Below are positions 34,991-45,370 of a stretch of DNA of 64,000 bases, one piece after another (within the stretch, counting starts at the first letter, position 1; the number at the start of each line of letters is the position of its first letter). Location of the stretch: positions 7,997,593 through 8,061,592 of the forward strand of contig OZ021723.1 in NCBI GenBank assembly GCA_963978545.1, read 5' to 3'. A program made the translations under genes and the position numbers. This DNA comes from Linyphia triangularis (Eukaryota; Arthropoda; Arachnida; Araneae; Linyphiidae). The notes under the pieces were generated by a model that searched no databases, had not been told where the DNA came from, and worked only from the letters and a program-made list of their open reading frames with translations.

Positions 34991-35222
34991 GTTCGCCTAA
35001 CATGCTCGAGTTCTTGGAATAGAACCTCACTTGAGACTCTGAATTCTCCCTTTTCAGAGTATGCGCAGAGGGTATTTAACAATCGCTTTCAGTTGTTGGA
35101 CTTTCTTACGAAAGCTTTCTGGATTTCCTTCCATTCGAGACTAAAATGCGAATAAGTTTTCTCTTGTAATACCTCCCTGAGAAATTCACACTGATAACGC
35201 TCGGTAGTCCATATCTTAAACA
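34990..35222 (-). repeat. Inverted partner of 30348-30585, with open frame
   Basis: The minus strand is open from 35331 to 35089, including IWTTERYQCEFLREVLQEKT. Homologous but broken at 30348-30585. No family recognised; probably an element-encoded remnant. Confidence 0.5.
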
Positions 35223-35335
35223 ACAAAACAACTGAGGTTTTGTCGCAGTATAACAATCGTGTGACTTTTTTTAATTTATAAATGTCTAATATAAAACCAA
35301 CTCCCCATAGTTTTGGATGCAGTACAGTCACCTTC

Positions 35336-35621
35336 TATACTAAACTCCAACTTAACTTGACATCACTAGACGGTAGATATACTAAACTTCAACTTAACTA
35401 GACATCACTTAGATGGTAGATCGTGACAGTGCTCATAGGTATTTAATCCATTTTGGTGGCGTGAAAGCATAATGTTCGCCAAACCACAACCCTGTAGAGA
35501 ACAAAATGCTATAAGGTTTGGCGAGAATTATGTCTTCACTCTGCCAAAATGGATTAAATACCTATGAGCACTGTGACGATCTACCTTCTAGTGATGTCAA
35601 GTTAAGTTGAAGTTTAGTATA
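35336..35621. mobile_element. 245-bp MITE family with duplicated left end
   Basis: A 42-bp extra left terminus (35336-35377) precedes a copy at 35378-35621. The right end carries the variants ctagtgatgtcaagttaag that mirror the outer, not the inner, left end. This suggests one copy inserted into or recombined with another. Confidence 0.8.
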
Positions 35622-35914
35622 ACATGCTACAGGACTCTTAATTAAATTCTCAATGTCAAAGAATTGGAATTACCAATTTCAAAGACAAGAAACTTCAAGG
35701 AGAGAGTGATAGATAATCTTGTGTCGATCCTCTGGCTGATTGTTAGGGATTTTCCGGGCTTTCTCCTATTCTAAATGTAAATACTGGGATAAGAATGGAC
35801 CCTGGTCCCTGTTATATGGATATCAGGTCCCTGTCTGTTTAAATTTTTATTCTAACGTTTGATTTCACCCGAAATGAATCCGACATTTCTTGAGACGTCC
35901 AGCATCTTTTTTAA

Positions 35915-36436
35915 TACGTTGACTGCCATATGAGTTGCATTCTGATTGGTTGTTTTCAGATTATCTGGCGCCGTCAGCAACACGAGGGCTATAATGCGCC
36001 GAAACATTCGTCGTTTGACAAGCCAACATACATTTACAAACACCCATACCTTACACGGGACTCGAACCCGCAACCTCGTGTTCTAGAAGCTAGCACGCTA
36101 TCCAATATACTGTTTGGTCGGCTGAGTTGTATTCAACTCACGCCACTGGTTCAATCTCTTCTCCAATCAACGCGTCGACGAGTGCTGTGGTTGAGTGGTT
36201 TGATAATTTTGCGCAAGGACAACACGTGGTCTGCATCAAAGAAATTAGTGAACATCAATTAAAAATTTAAGAAAAAAATATCAGAAAAATTAATATAAAA
36301 GTCAAAATTGAAATATTTTAGTGGGTGGAAGCATTCCACAAAAAATGACTTGCGGTCTGTCAAACCGCATACAGCATTTAAAGGTCAAATTGGCTCTTTA
36401 GATCGCAATCGTCCAAATTCCGTGACAGTCAACGTG
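35915..36436. mobile_element. TTAA element A (CACGTTGACTG family)
   Basis: tacgttgactgcc at the left and gacagtcaacgtg at the right, TTAA at 35911-35914 and 36437-36440. Contains a SINE at 35943-36122. Inverted with respect to element B at 36503. Confidence 0.82.
35943..36122 (-). mobile_element. tRNA-derived SINE (family 1), nested
   Basis: Inserted near the left end of TTAA element A, flanked by tgagttgcattc and tgagttgtattc (one mismatch). Confidence 0.9.
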
Positions 36437-36502
36437 TTAAACCCAAGTCCAGAGAAACATCTCAGCTTTTTTTAGAACTGAATTGAACTTAAACTGCTTT
36501 AA

Positions 36503-37031
36503 CACGTTGACTGCCACGGAATTTTGGCACGATTGCGGTCTTAAGAGCCAATTTGATTAACTTTTAACTGCTGTATGCGGTCTGACAGACCGCGAGTCAT
36601 TTTTTGTGGAATGCTTCCACCCACTAAAATATTTCAACTTTGACTTTTATGTTAATTTTTCCAATACTTTGTGCCGACCAAACGGTATAGTGGTTAGCAT
36701 GCTAGCTTCTAGACCGCGAGGTTGCGGGTTCCGAGTCTCGTGTTGGCATGGGTGTTTGTAAATGTATGTTGGCTTGTCTAATGACGAATGTTTCGGCGCA
36801 TTATAGCCCTCGTGTTGCTGACGGCGCCAGATAATCTGAATACAACCAACCAATCCGATACTTTCTTTCTTATATTTTAAATTGATATCCACTAATTTCT
36901 TTGGTGCGGTATGAACTACGTGTTGCCCTTGCAGCAAAGTTATCAAACCACATAACTCGTTGACGCGTTGATTGGATATGAGAATGAACCAGTGATGTGA
37001 GTTGAATGCAACTCATATGGCAGTCAACGTG
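36503..37031. mobile_element. TTAA element B, head-to-head with A
   Basis: cacgttgactgccacgg at the left and ggcagtcaacgtg at the right, TTAA at 36499-36502 and 37032-37035. Internal gcggtctgacagaccgc palindrome. Carries its own SINE at 36673-36854. About 60 bp separate it from element A. Confidence 0.82.
36673..36854 (+). mobile_element. tRNA-derived SINE (family 1), nested
   Basis: Plus-strand copy in TTAA element B, flanked by atactttgt and atactttct. Confidence 0.88.
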
Positions 37032-37049
37032 TTAAGAAATGAATATCAT

Positions 37050-37545
37050 GGATTCTTCGGGCTTGGAACACAAAAGTAAATTTCTAGCTCGACTCTGTAA
37101 AATGGTGGTACATTTTAAAAATAAAAATACTAAAAACACTATTTGTTTCCAAACATCGTGGGGTTTTGCAATGGCATGTGCAGGATCTTCCAGAAAGAAC
37201 TTCTTAACTTTGAAATAACATTGAAACAGTGAGAGGCAGAAGTGAGACAAGTTGTTATGTTGGATAAAAAAAAGGCGTGGAATTTCAATGAATTTAGCGG
37301 AATCAGCTTATAGTTTTCCTTATGAAAAAGGACCTTATTATTTTGTTACTGGATAGTGCACTCCAAACAGTCACTTTTGCAGAATGCAGATGTTTTTCAT
37401 GACACCCAAACGGGTTTTAAATATCACACATTCACCAGTTTTGTGTATTGACAAATCGATCTCAATGAAAGAGCCTCATCGGTAAACCACAAGCAACCGT
37501 CATCAAATTTTTTCCCTCCAATCAATTTTACACACCGCTGCATTT
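37050..37545 (-). pseudogene. Decayed mariner/IS630-type transposase remnant
   Basis: Minus-strand reading, across several frames, recalls the first catalytic block of this superfamily: CLWFTDEALSLRS followed by a CQYTKLVN-like stretch. Farther on is KKFFLEDPAHAIAKPHDVWK. Many stops and frame changes. A similar remnant on the plus strand is at 56600-56860. Confidence 0.35.
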
Positions 37546-37844
37546 AAAATACCATCCCTGTGTGCTGTAGCACTGGTCACACCGCTATCAGAAACGCAGA
37601 CGCTGTAGCACAGGCCACAGAATAATGTTCGTAGAAAAGAAGTCTCGTATTCTAATATTTAACTTCAGTTCAACTTTTGTTTAACTAAATATATTTGATG
37701 TTGTGTTGATGAAGAGTGGTTTTTATAATATAATAAGGCAACACTGTGTATTCAAAATAGCACTTGTTTCTCCTTTATGTCTCTCACTTATATCATTTCA
37801 AAAATAAGGAACTCTTTCTGAAATATAACTGACCAAGTAACATT

Positions 37845-38270
37845 TACAATGGCTCTTTATTTCGTAACTCAACTCATCAGATCTCGTACCAAATTCATTA
37901 AAAGTAATAAAACCCGTAAAAAAGTTTCTAATATAAATCCTTTATATTATCATGAATTTTCCACAGAGGCAATGATGGCGCAGTTTTTACTAGATAAAAC
38001 TGTTTATTCTCTCTTCAAAATATCACAAAAGTTATTTCAAGAACAGTACAATTACTATCAGACTTCAACACGAGCTCCAATAAAAGCAACTCCGAATTCA
38101 GCGGCAATACAAGCTCACTCCAATAGGTAAACAAAGCGTTCAGCTTTCATCGAAGTCCGAACTCAATCTGAAAACTTTCCCGATCTCCGGTCTTTATATA
38201 CCAGGCGCGTGAGAACATTCCCGAAATTTCCAGCCAATTCGTTGAAAAAGAAACATCTCAAAATTTCTCG
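37845..38270 (-). mobile_element. Possible LTR-like segment
   Basis: On the minus strand tggtatataaagaccggaga resembles an LTR core promoter, followed about 210 bases later by gagagaataaacag, a possible polyadenylation signal. No second LTR, borders or coding region seen. The plus-strand 93-codon open frame here is not supported as a gene. Confidence 0.3.
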
Positions 38271-38409
38271 ATTGCTTTAGGTGTTGCCACCTTTTTCTAA
38301 CCTGTATAATCGCTGTTAATAAATAAAATAAGATAAAATAAATTACAATAGAATTTTAAAACAATACGTCACTATTTACACTATATAGAGACAATTTGTG
38401 CAACAAAAT

Positions 38410-38640
38410 GCATTGCCAATTTTTATATTCATTAACGAAGCGCCACTACTGTTGCCAGCGTGTGCTTGGTGTTAGCATCTAATTTTAAATATTAAAAACA
38501 TCTCTATCAGGAAAATATGCAGTAAACTACTTTTCAAAATGTAGTCATTATAAATGAATGTGAATTTATGTGCTCACATCCAAATATATTTTATTTATTC
38601 TGATTAAAACAATTTCATTTATTTATTAAAAGAATTTTGC
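38410..38640 (-). repeat. Fragment related to the hAT MITE interior
   Basis: Inverted relative of 19180-19460: gcatctaattttaaatatta then aaaacatctctatcag, and tttatttattctgatta. Confidence 0.65.
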
Positions 38641-38713
38641 CAACAAATAAAAAAGTTTCTTCAATGATCGTTTAAATGTTATTTCAGAGCACTTGGATGG
38701 CGACAAACTAGTT

Positions 38714-38880
38714 TATTAGTATTCCGTAAAAGCGACCTGTTAGTGATAGTGACCAAAATTTGATAGAATGCATTGTCATCGACATCAAATCTATCTACCA
38801 AGTTTCTGCTCAATGATTGGATGACTTCAAGGGGGTTACTTAAGTCTTCGCAAATTTTCCCAGAATCGACATACTCAGCT
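38714..38880 (+). repeat. Diverged interspersed repeat
   Basis: Related to positions 1-200; contains gtgaccaaaatttgatagaa. Confidence 0.5.
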
Positions 38881-39626
38881 ACACACAAAATCGAAGTTAC
38901 ATGGACGCCCCCAAGAATATTTGCAAGGAGGTAGAAGACTAGATTTTTATCAAAATCATTAATCTTTTTAGAAATGTTAATTAATAATAATGCATTATAA
39001 ATTATACTCTTTGATAATAGTTAAAAATTCATGGTGTATATTTTTGAAAGCGCAACCCTGTTAAAGAGAGAGAGAAAATACAAAATAGTAAAAATATTAA
39101 AATATATATTTTTAACGATTTTTTTTTATCATCCAACTAGATCTCACGGCATTCAAAAGACAGTGTTTAGAATAGAGGAACTCGAAGATGCAAAAATACA
39201 GAAGAGTAAAATTTTTTTTATTATTATTTCTTTCAAGTTTCGGATATGAGGAAAAAAAATTCAAAATGAAACACGAAGGCAGTATTGGAATATATTCAAT
39301 TGAATTCTAAAAATAGATTTCAAGATAGCATATCGAATGACTTAAAAAACAAAACTTTTTCCTAGAATTTTGAGAGCTACACAGGAAATGATTATACAAT
39401 AAAAGGAATAAATACTTCTACACATCAGACTCTAATAATCATAGACAACAAGCGCCAGAAAATCGTCACTCAAGTATCCATAAAAAACGACATAGGAAAG
39501 AAACAAATGACTAAACTATTTTTTTTTTTAAATGCTCATTGTAACATAAAGTATAAACGGCTTATGTGCTTTTTTTTTATCTACGAATTTACATCTTTTC
39601 CCTCATTTTTTTTTAATTTTAAGAGC

Positions 39627-39690
39627 CAGGGGGGTGCAAGTGCACCTCCTTGCACCCTCCTGGGGGCGCCCATGCGAAGTTACTATAAAG
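39627..39690 (+). other. Possible hAT terminus
   Basis: caggggggtgcaagtgcacc with hairpin potential resembles an hAT end, but no matching opposite terminus was located. Confidence 0.3.
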
Positions 39691-39724
39691 TTTTTGAAAA
39701 AGAAAAAAAATTACTCTCTGCACT

Positions 39725-40310
39725 TAAGGGGACTGTTAAGTCAAAAATAAAAATTCTTCAATTTTTGTCTAAATTTCATGACATTTTTTGTGCAGTTCAA
39801 TAGCAATTAGATGAAACACAACCTAAAATTTCAAAAATTTATATTGATTTTTTTTTCAAGAAATTAAATTTTTATTGAAAAATTTTGCGTTTTTTCTGTA
39901 ATTTTAAAAACGCTCCTTGCGATTCAAATTTTTTGCAATCTGTCTCAATTTTTTTGTACAAGCTAATCGAATATATATTGACATAATTGTGCATGGACTT
40001 TTAATTTGATTCATTGGTAAATTATTTAAAAGTAAAACTTTGGTACTACGGCATAAAATGTTAACTTTTTAAATAGAAGCATTACGAAAATTGCTGTAAA
40101 ACAATAAAAAAAATACCAGATTCCAAATTCCATGCACAAAAGTGTTCAAAATAGTATAGTAAACAATATCTCCAAATTAAAAAAAAAAAATACATCAACT
40201 TTTGAATCGCAAGGAACAAATCGAATACCCTAAAAATCTTAAAATACACATGAAGAGAAAAATGCATTTTAAGAAATTGAAATACATTCCGATTTTCTTT
40301 CAAAAACTTC
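39725..40310 (+). repeat. Interspersed repeat, inverted relative to 24300-25010
   Basis: Shared segments include aattagatgaaacacaacct and aaatacacatgaagagaaaa. Confidence 0.7.
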
Positions 40311-40329
40311 AATTTCGAATCCGAAGGGC

Positions 40330-40732
40330 GCAGGTATCACTCCCAAAAAGCAACTCCATAATATTCTCCGCATCAGATGCACATCAACCCCCATCCCTTC
40401 TATATAGTCCATTCCTTCCGTTCAATCACTTCCGGGAGGCGCCAAAACAAAATCATCCTTTTGTGCAGCCGAGATTGGCAACGGGTGCGCACTTTCCCAC
40501 GTGGCACAACAACGTCACCGCGTGATGTCATCGGTCATCCATCTCTGTCACGTGGTTGCATCATAAAGGGGGGGCAACATAATGACATTGCCTCCACCTC
40601 TCTCTCCAGGAATCAATTAACCCACGATGGACAGAAGAACATCCCCCCCCCCTCCTTCATGGATAAAGGTGATGCACCCCTCCATCTCTCTGTCTAAGGT
40701 TATCAGGTAAAAAAGGAAACAGTTCTCGTAAA
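40330..40732. other. GC-richer unique interval
   Basis: Contains cacgtgg twice (near 40498 and 40550) and tgatgtcatcgg near 40525, motifs resembling E-box and ATF/CRE sites. No gene recognised. Regulatory meaning is speculative. Confidence 0.3.
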
Positions 40733-41509
40733 TCTATATATTTAATAGGCAATACGTTTTTTGGGGTTAGTCCGTCCGCCTAAACTACTCAACCAATTTC
40801 AATGATCAAGGTGTCATTTTAAAGGAAATAAGCTGTAGATTTGCCAAAACGTGCCAAAATAATTTATTAACACTTTATTAATTAGTTAAATTTCAATATT
40901 TTTCATCATTAAGCTACTACAAAGCCTCAATGATTTTGAATATAAGAATGGCAACATCCTTAAGTAAACAAACCCGCTGCTCGGGGGTTCAACCAACCAA
41001 CCAACAGTTGTTAATTTTAAAGCTATCCTTACGTATGTAAACAACAAACCCGTTGCTAATTTTAAAGCTCTTTTTAAACTCTTCGTTTCAAAGTTGATTT
41101 TTTCTGTTTTTCTGAAGCATTTTTGTATTAGAGTAATTATTATTTTGAAGTATTTCTATCCAGAAAATGCCTCGCGTTGGACGTCGTTCTCTAACGGGGC
41201 GACTTATCAGAATAAATAAAAGATATTGGGACTTCAATGTAAGGGCATAACTAATGAAGTTTTAAATCAGAATGTTGGCGGATAGTATATTTAACTTTCT
41301 ATTATGAAACTTGCAATTTGGGTGTTTTCTCTATTAGGCCTTACATTAAAGTTATAAAAATTTGGTTACATTTTTTATGGCTGGCAAACCTATTCGAGCG
41401 CAGCAAGATGTTTTAACCACAAATTCGAGCGGCAAAGCCGCTCAATCCGAGCGCAGCGAGGCGTTTGGGGGTTGGCGAGCGTTAGCGAGCAGGGGGCGAA
41501 GCCCCCTAG
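40733..41509 (+). mobile_element. Non-autonomous Helitron (777 bp)
   Basis: Starts TC (tctatatatttaataggc) after an A and ends with hairpin gggggcgaagccccc overlapping the final ctag, followed by T. Helitrons insert between A and T, begin TC and end CTRR after a short hairpin, with no target duplication, exactly as here. Inside, atgcctcgcgttggacgtcg opens MPRVGRRSLTGRLIRINK before a stop, a possible remnant of a Rep-helicase start. The 3' region is rich in gcgagc motifs. Confidence 0.85.
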
Positions 41510-41547
41510 TTTTTTTTAATTCTCAAGAAGGTAAATGAGGGAGGGAT

Positions 41548-41979
41548 CAGGGCCTGATCATCACAATTTGGGGCCCAATTCCCGGACACATTCGGAGGGC
41601 CCCTTTTTCAAACGCTTGATCACAATACAAATCCCAATATCTTCAGTATTATTCACAACTTCAGAGTCGACATTTGCTGATCTCACAAATAAATTCATTA
41701 AGATTTCCTTTAATTTTTTTTTTCCTCTATGTTTAAAAAAAAAGCTTGTTTTTTACGTATTTAAATAATGGTTTGTTTGAATAAACGTACTCTGGCATAC
41801 TAACGATGGTTCAAGATCAATACAAAATGATTTTTATAAAAAGATATTTTTGTGAATAAAAGATATTCACATAGCTTTGGTGAGAAAAAAGTATAAGTTT
41901 ACATTCGATTTCGGGGCCCCCTGAAATCATGGGCCCAAGGCCTGGGCCTTGTGGGCGCATAGGCGATGATCAGGGCCTG
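41548..41979. mobile_element. hAT MITE (432 bp)
   Basis: cagggcctgatcatc at the left mirrors gatgatcagggcctg with one mismatch. The 8-bp target duplication ggagggat is exact (41540-41547, 41980-41987). No coding capacity. Confidence 0.88.
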
Positions 41980-42126
41980 GGAGGGATATATATGGGGGGG
42001 GGGGGGGAGGAGCCCGTTTGATTTGAATCGAAGTTGCTGGAAGGAAATGTTCGATTGAATATTTTTATGAAGCTTCTCTTGAGTGCCGTTTTCGTTACCT
42101 CGAAAGAACCCTACCAAAATTTTGCC

Positions 42127-42287
42127 CACCTGATGGCTGTGTTGGTTCAGGTTCTGGTCTTGCATGCCAAAGGTGCCAGGTTTGAATCCTGGTATAGGCA
42201 TGGATGTTCGCTGTGGTTTGGATTCCACGTTAAGCTGAAGGTCCCGGTGGGATTAGCTGAGCTTCCAAACCAAACCAACCAACCAAA
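42127..42287 (+). mobile_element. tRNA-derived SINE (family 2)
   Basis: cacctgatggctgtgttggt is A-box-like and ccaggtttgaatcctgg forms the T-arm and B box. tggtcttgcatgcca can form an anticodon stem-loop with TGC (alanine-type). Tail aaccaaccaacc as in family 1. Near-identical 17-18 bp flanks begin cctaccaaaa at 42110 and 42288. Confidence 0.82.
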
Positions 42288-42299
42288 CCTACCAAAACG

Positions 42300-42685
42300 T
42301 TTGCCATTTTTATTTCTTATTTTTCAATCGAAATATTCAGGAGCAACAAAAATATATTTTTTTTTTTTTTAACTACGTAAATTTAAAAAAAAAAAAATTT
42401 TACAACAAATGTAGGGAAATAATTATTTAGACATATTTATACTGAAATGTATTACCATAGATATATTTGTATAACAAGTACGGAAGTTGGATTTTTCAGA
42501 ATGTTCGTTTTACGGAAGTCGGCCTGAATCGCAAGAACACTTAATGAGACATGGGTCATTTTCAATTCCATGGTACTTTTCAATAGAAAATAACTATGCT
42601 TTGATTAATCTAGTAAGTTTTCTACACTTAATTACTTAACTCAAAAGCATATACAGTCTAACACCGATTATCCGAAACATTTAGG
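42300..42685. other. AT-rich interval without recognised genes
   Basis: Nothing supportable beyond homopolymer runs. Confidence 0.4.
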
Positions 42686-42863
42686 TTGGCTGTATTCAGA
42701 TTATCTGGCGCCGTCAGCAACACGAGGGCTATAATGCGCCGAAACATTCGTCATTAGACAAGCCAACATACATTTACAAACACCCATGCCTACCACGGGA
42801 CTCGGAACCCGCAACCTCGCGGTCTAGAAGCTAGTACGCTAACCACTATACCGTTTGGTCGGC
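42686..42863 (-). mobile_element. SINE family 1, first of a serial pair
   Basis: Minus-strand copy flanked by ccgaaacatttagg at 42672-42685 and 42864-42877. Confidence 0.93.
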
Positions 42864-42877
42864 CCGAAACATTTAGG

Positions 42878-43057
42878 TTTGTTGGTTGTTTTCAGATTAT
42901 CTGGCGCCGTCAGCAACACGAGGGCTATAATGCGCCGAAACATTCATCATTAGACAAGCCAACATACATTTACAAACACCCATGCCAACACGGGACTCGA
43001 ACCCTCAACCTCGCGGTCTAGAAGCTAGTACGCTAACCACTATACCGTTTGGTCGGC
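42878..43057 (-). mobile_element. SINE family 1, second of a serial pair
   Basis: Same orientation, flanked by ccgaaacatttagg (42864-42877) and cagaaacatttagg (43058-43071), so the 14-bp target now exists three times. Body differs from its neighbour (accctcaacc, cattcatcat), so this is not simply a fresh tandem duplication. Confidence 0.93.
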
Positions 43058-43071
43058 CAGAAACATTTAGG

Positions 43072-43797
43072 AACTGGAGAGTTCGGATAAATAATTTTAA
43101 GGATAAATAATTACTTATGAAAAAAAAAATGTACTAGTGTCATAGGCGCAATTCGACACAAAGAAACAGGTAAATTAAACGCAATTCTGTATATTTTGTA
43201 TCATACGTCTTTTAAATAACCTTATTTAAATTAATACTACATTAAAGAAGCCCTAAAGTGTTGAAAAGAAGCTCAAAATTTTGAATTTGTCGACTGGAAC
43301 GATTTCGGTTGATCGGTATTCGGATAATCGGTATTCTATAACAAGTGATTCCCGATCTTTAAAATGACCATTTGAAAATCCTTTACTTACAGGATATTAA
43401 AACTAATTTTACTTTTATTCAATAAAGTTCATGTCAATTTTTTTTTTGGGATTTTTTTGACTATGCAAAAAACTTAAAAGTGTTTTCAATTCCTTAAGAT
43501 CAACGATTTTTTTTATATGTTCAATGTTAAAGATCGGTAGTCGCTTTTGAGACATCCTGTATATACCTTTGTTGATTAATAAGATTAACTTTGTACTTAG
43601 GTGCAAGAAAATGTCGCCGTAACTTTGCAATTTTAATCTTTGTATTAAAAATTTAAAAAAAAAAAAAAAAAAAACATTGTCGACCTTTTTTTTAAAGGAA
43701 GAAATATGGCTCAGAGATATCTAGCCTGACTTGAGTTATATTTATCTTGGGTTCGTATATCGTTGCATTCAAAACGTTGTTTTCGAAAATTCATCAA
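43072..43797. other. Interval with a transposon-like motif
   Basis: Mostly AT-rich. On the minus strand tatacaggatgtctcaaaag (about 43545-43565) resembles a common terminus of mariner-type elements, but no partner was found. Confidence 0.3.
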
Positions 43798-43813
43798 GCG
43801 TAATGGGTTGTGG

Positions 43814-43990
43814 TTGGTTGTATTCAGATTATCTGGCGCCGTCAGCAACACGAGGGCTATAATGCGCCCAAAACATTCGTCATTAGACAAGCCAACATAC
43901 ATTTACAAACATCCATGCCTAACACGGGACTCGGAACCCGCAACCTCGCGGTCTAGAAGCCAGCACGCTAACCACTATACCGTTTGGTCA
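43814..43990 (-). mobile_element. tRNA-derived SINE (family 1)
   Basis: Exact 16-bp duplication gcgtaatgggttgtgg at 43798-43813 and 43991-44006. Confidence 0.94.
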
Positions 43991-44537
43991 GCGTAATGGG
44001 TTGTGGAAAACAGATTCTATGATCTCGCTAACCTGGATAGTGGTTTTAAGTGTTGTCTTTCAGTCGAGACATAAGCATGCTTTCAATAATTGGTAGACAT
44101 GATGGCAGTTTCGACGACAAAAATATTCTCTGTAAAAATATTCTTTATTTCATTCGAAGCACAAATGCAGGGTAGTTGAAATTGTAGTACCTCCTGGGAC
44201 ACACACAATTGAAGATCGCATTTCTTTAACCTAGACCAGCATTCGCCATTAACTTTTAAAAACGGACATTATGACTTATGTAGGAACTTTTCAGCGGCTG
44301 GATACACCAAAATAAGTATATTTTATTATTATCGATTTAACAATATATAGCATTTTCAAAAACTGGAGAGAAAAAATCTTAATAAAACTACAATTAACAT
44401 TTTATTCTTCTTTTTTTTTTTTTTTCTCATTTTTTTTTTTTTTTTTTTTTTTTATCTATAAAAAAAAAAATAGTTTTCAGTATTAGTAAGTCAAAGTCAA
44501 AGAAAAAAGTGAATTTTATGTTTCAATGTGACAATAC

Positions 44538-44718
44538 GCCGACCAAACGGTATAGTGGTTAGCGTGCTAGCTTCTAGACCGCGAGGTTGCAGTTCGAGTC
44601 CCTTGTTAGGCATGGGTGTTTGTAAATGTATGTTGGCTTGTCTAATGACGAATGTTTCGGCGCAATTTAGCCCTCGTGTTGCTGACGGCGCCAGATAATC
44701 TGAATACAACCAACCAAC
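44538..44718 (+). mobile_element. SINE family 1, in duplication unit 1
   Basis: Flanked by gtgacaat (44528-44535 and 44719-44726). The T-arm reads gttgcagttcgagtccc; both duplicate copies share this change, confirming common descent. Confidence 0.92.
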
Positions 44719-44855
44719 GTGACAATGCGACTTGACCTAACTTTTAATAAATGTATTTAAACTGTACTATCTATATATAAAAAAAAAATAGTTTTCATTA
44801 TTAGTAAGTCAAAGTCAAAGAAAAAAGTGAATTTTATGTTTCAATGTGACAATAC

Positions 44856-45036
44856 GCCGACCAAACGGTATAGTGGTTAGCGTGCTAGCTTCTAGACCGC
44901 GAGGTTGCAGTTCGAGTCCCTTGTTAGGCATGGGTGTTTGTAAATGTATGTTGGCTTGTCTAATGACGAATGTTTCGGCGCAATTTAGCCCTCGTGTTGC
45001 TGACGGCGCCAGATAATCTGAATACAACCAACCAAC
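44856..45036 (+). mobile_element. SINE family 1, in duplication unit 2
   Basis: Same private variants as 44538-44718, including gcgcaatttagccctcg. Confidence 0.92.
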
Positions 45037-45097
45037 GTGACAATGTGACTTGACCTAACTTTTAATAAATGTATTTAAACTGTACTTCCAGATTACT

Positions 45098-45300
45098 CCG
45101 TTGTAGTCCATATTAATTGTAAGACGATGGCGGTCGAAATCGTTCAGTTTATTTTATCATAGAATCAATATCTTTCGGAGTATTTGTTGCGGTCAATTTT
45201 AATAATTCGTTCTAATGAGATTCAGTTAAGTTATCCTTGTATTTATTCTTGATGAAAACCACCTTGCTGAAAGCTTCTTCGTATAGTTTCGTCGGGCACG
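45098..45300 (-). pseudogene. hAT transposase C-terminal remnant
   Basis: Minus-strand reading KLYEEAFSKVVFIKNKYKDN then NELLKLTATNTPKDID resembles the C-terminal dimerisation region of hAT transposases and their ZBED/ZMYM-type domesticated relatives, where an AFSK-(x)-FIKNKYR-like block and a LL-L-T-(x)-PDI block follow each other. In-frame stops occur after TESH and after SMIK. Identified from general family knowledge, not by search. Confidence 0.55.
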
Positions 45301-45370
45301 TAATGGAAAACACTGTTCTACATAATTAACACATTATTTCGGATAAATTACAATTATGTAAAAAAAAAAT

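Larger units (their letters stand above)
44455..45090 (+). repeat. 318-bp tandem duplication including a SINE
   Basis: Two nearly identical 318-bp units (44455-44772 and 44773-45090) each contain flank, SINE, duplicated target and flank. The duplication therefore followed the SINE insertion. Confidence 0.93.

Noticed and set aside
37849..38130. 93-codon plus-strand open frame starting MALYFVTQLIRS
   Set aside because: The opposite strand has promoter-like and polyadenylation-like motifs of an LTR-type segment, which better explains the region; no homology recognised.
44497..45027. Two identical 70-codon minus-strand open frames
   Set aside because: They are antisense readings of the duplicated SINE; the same residues (RQANIHLQTPMP-like) appear wherever the SINE occurs.
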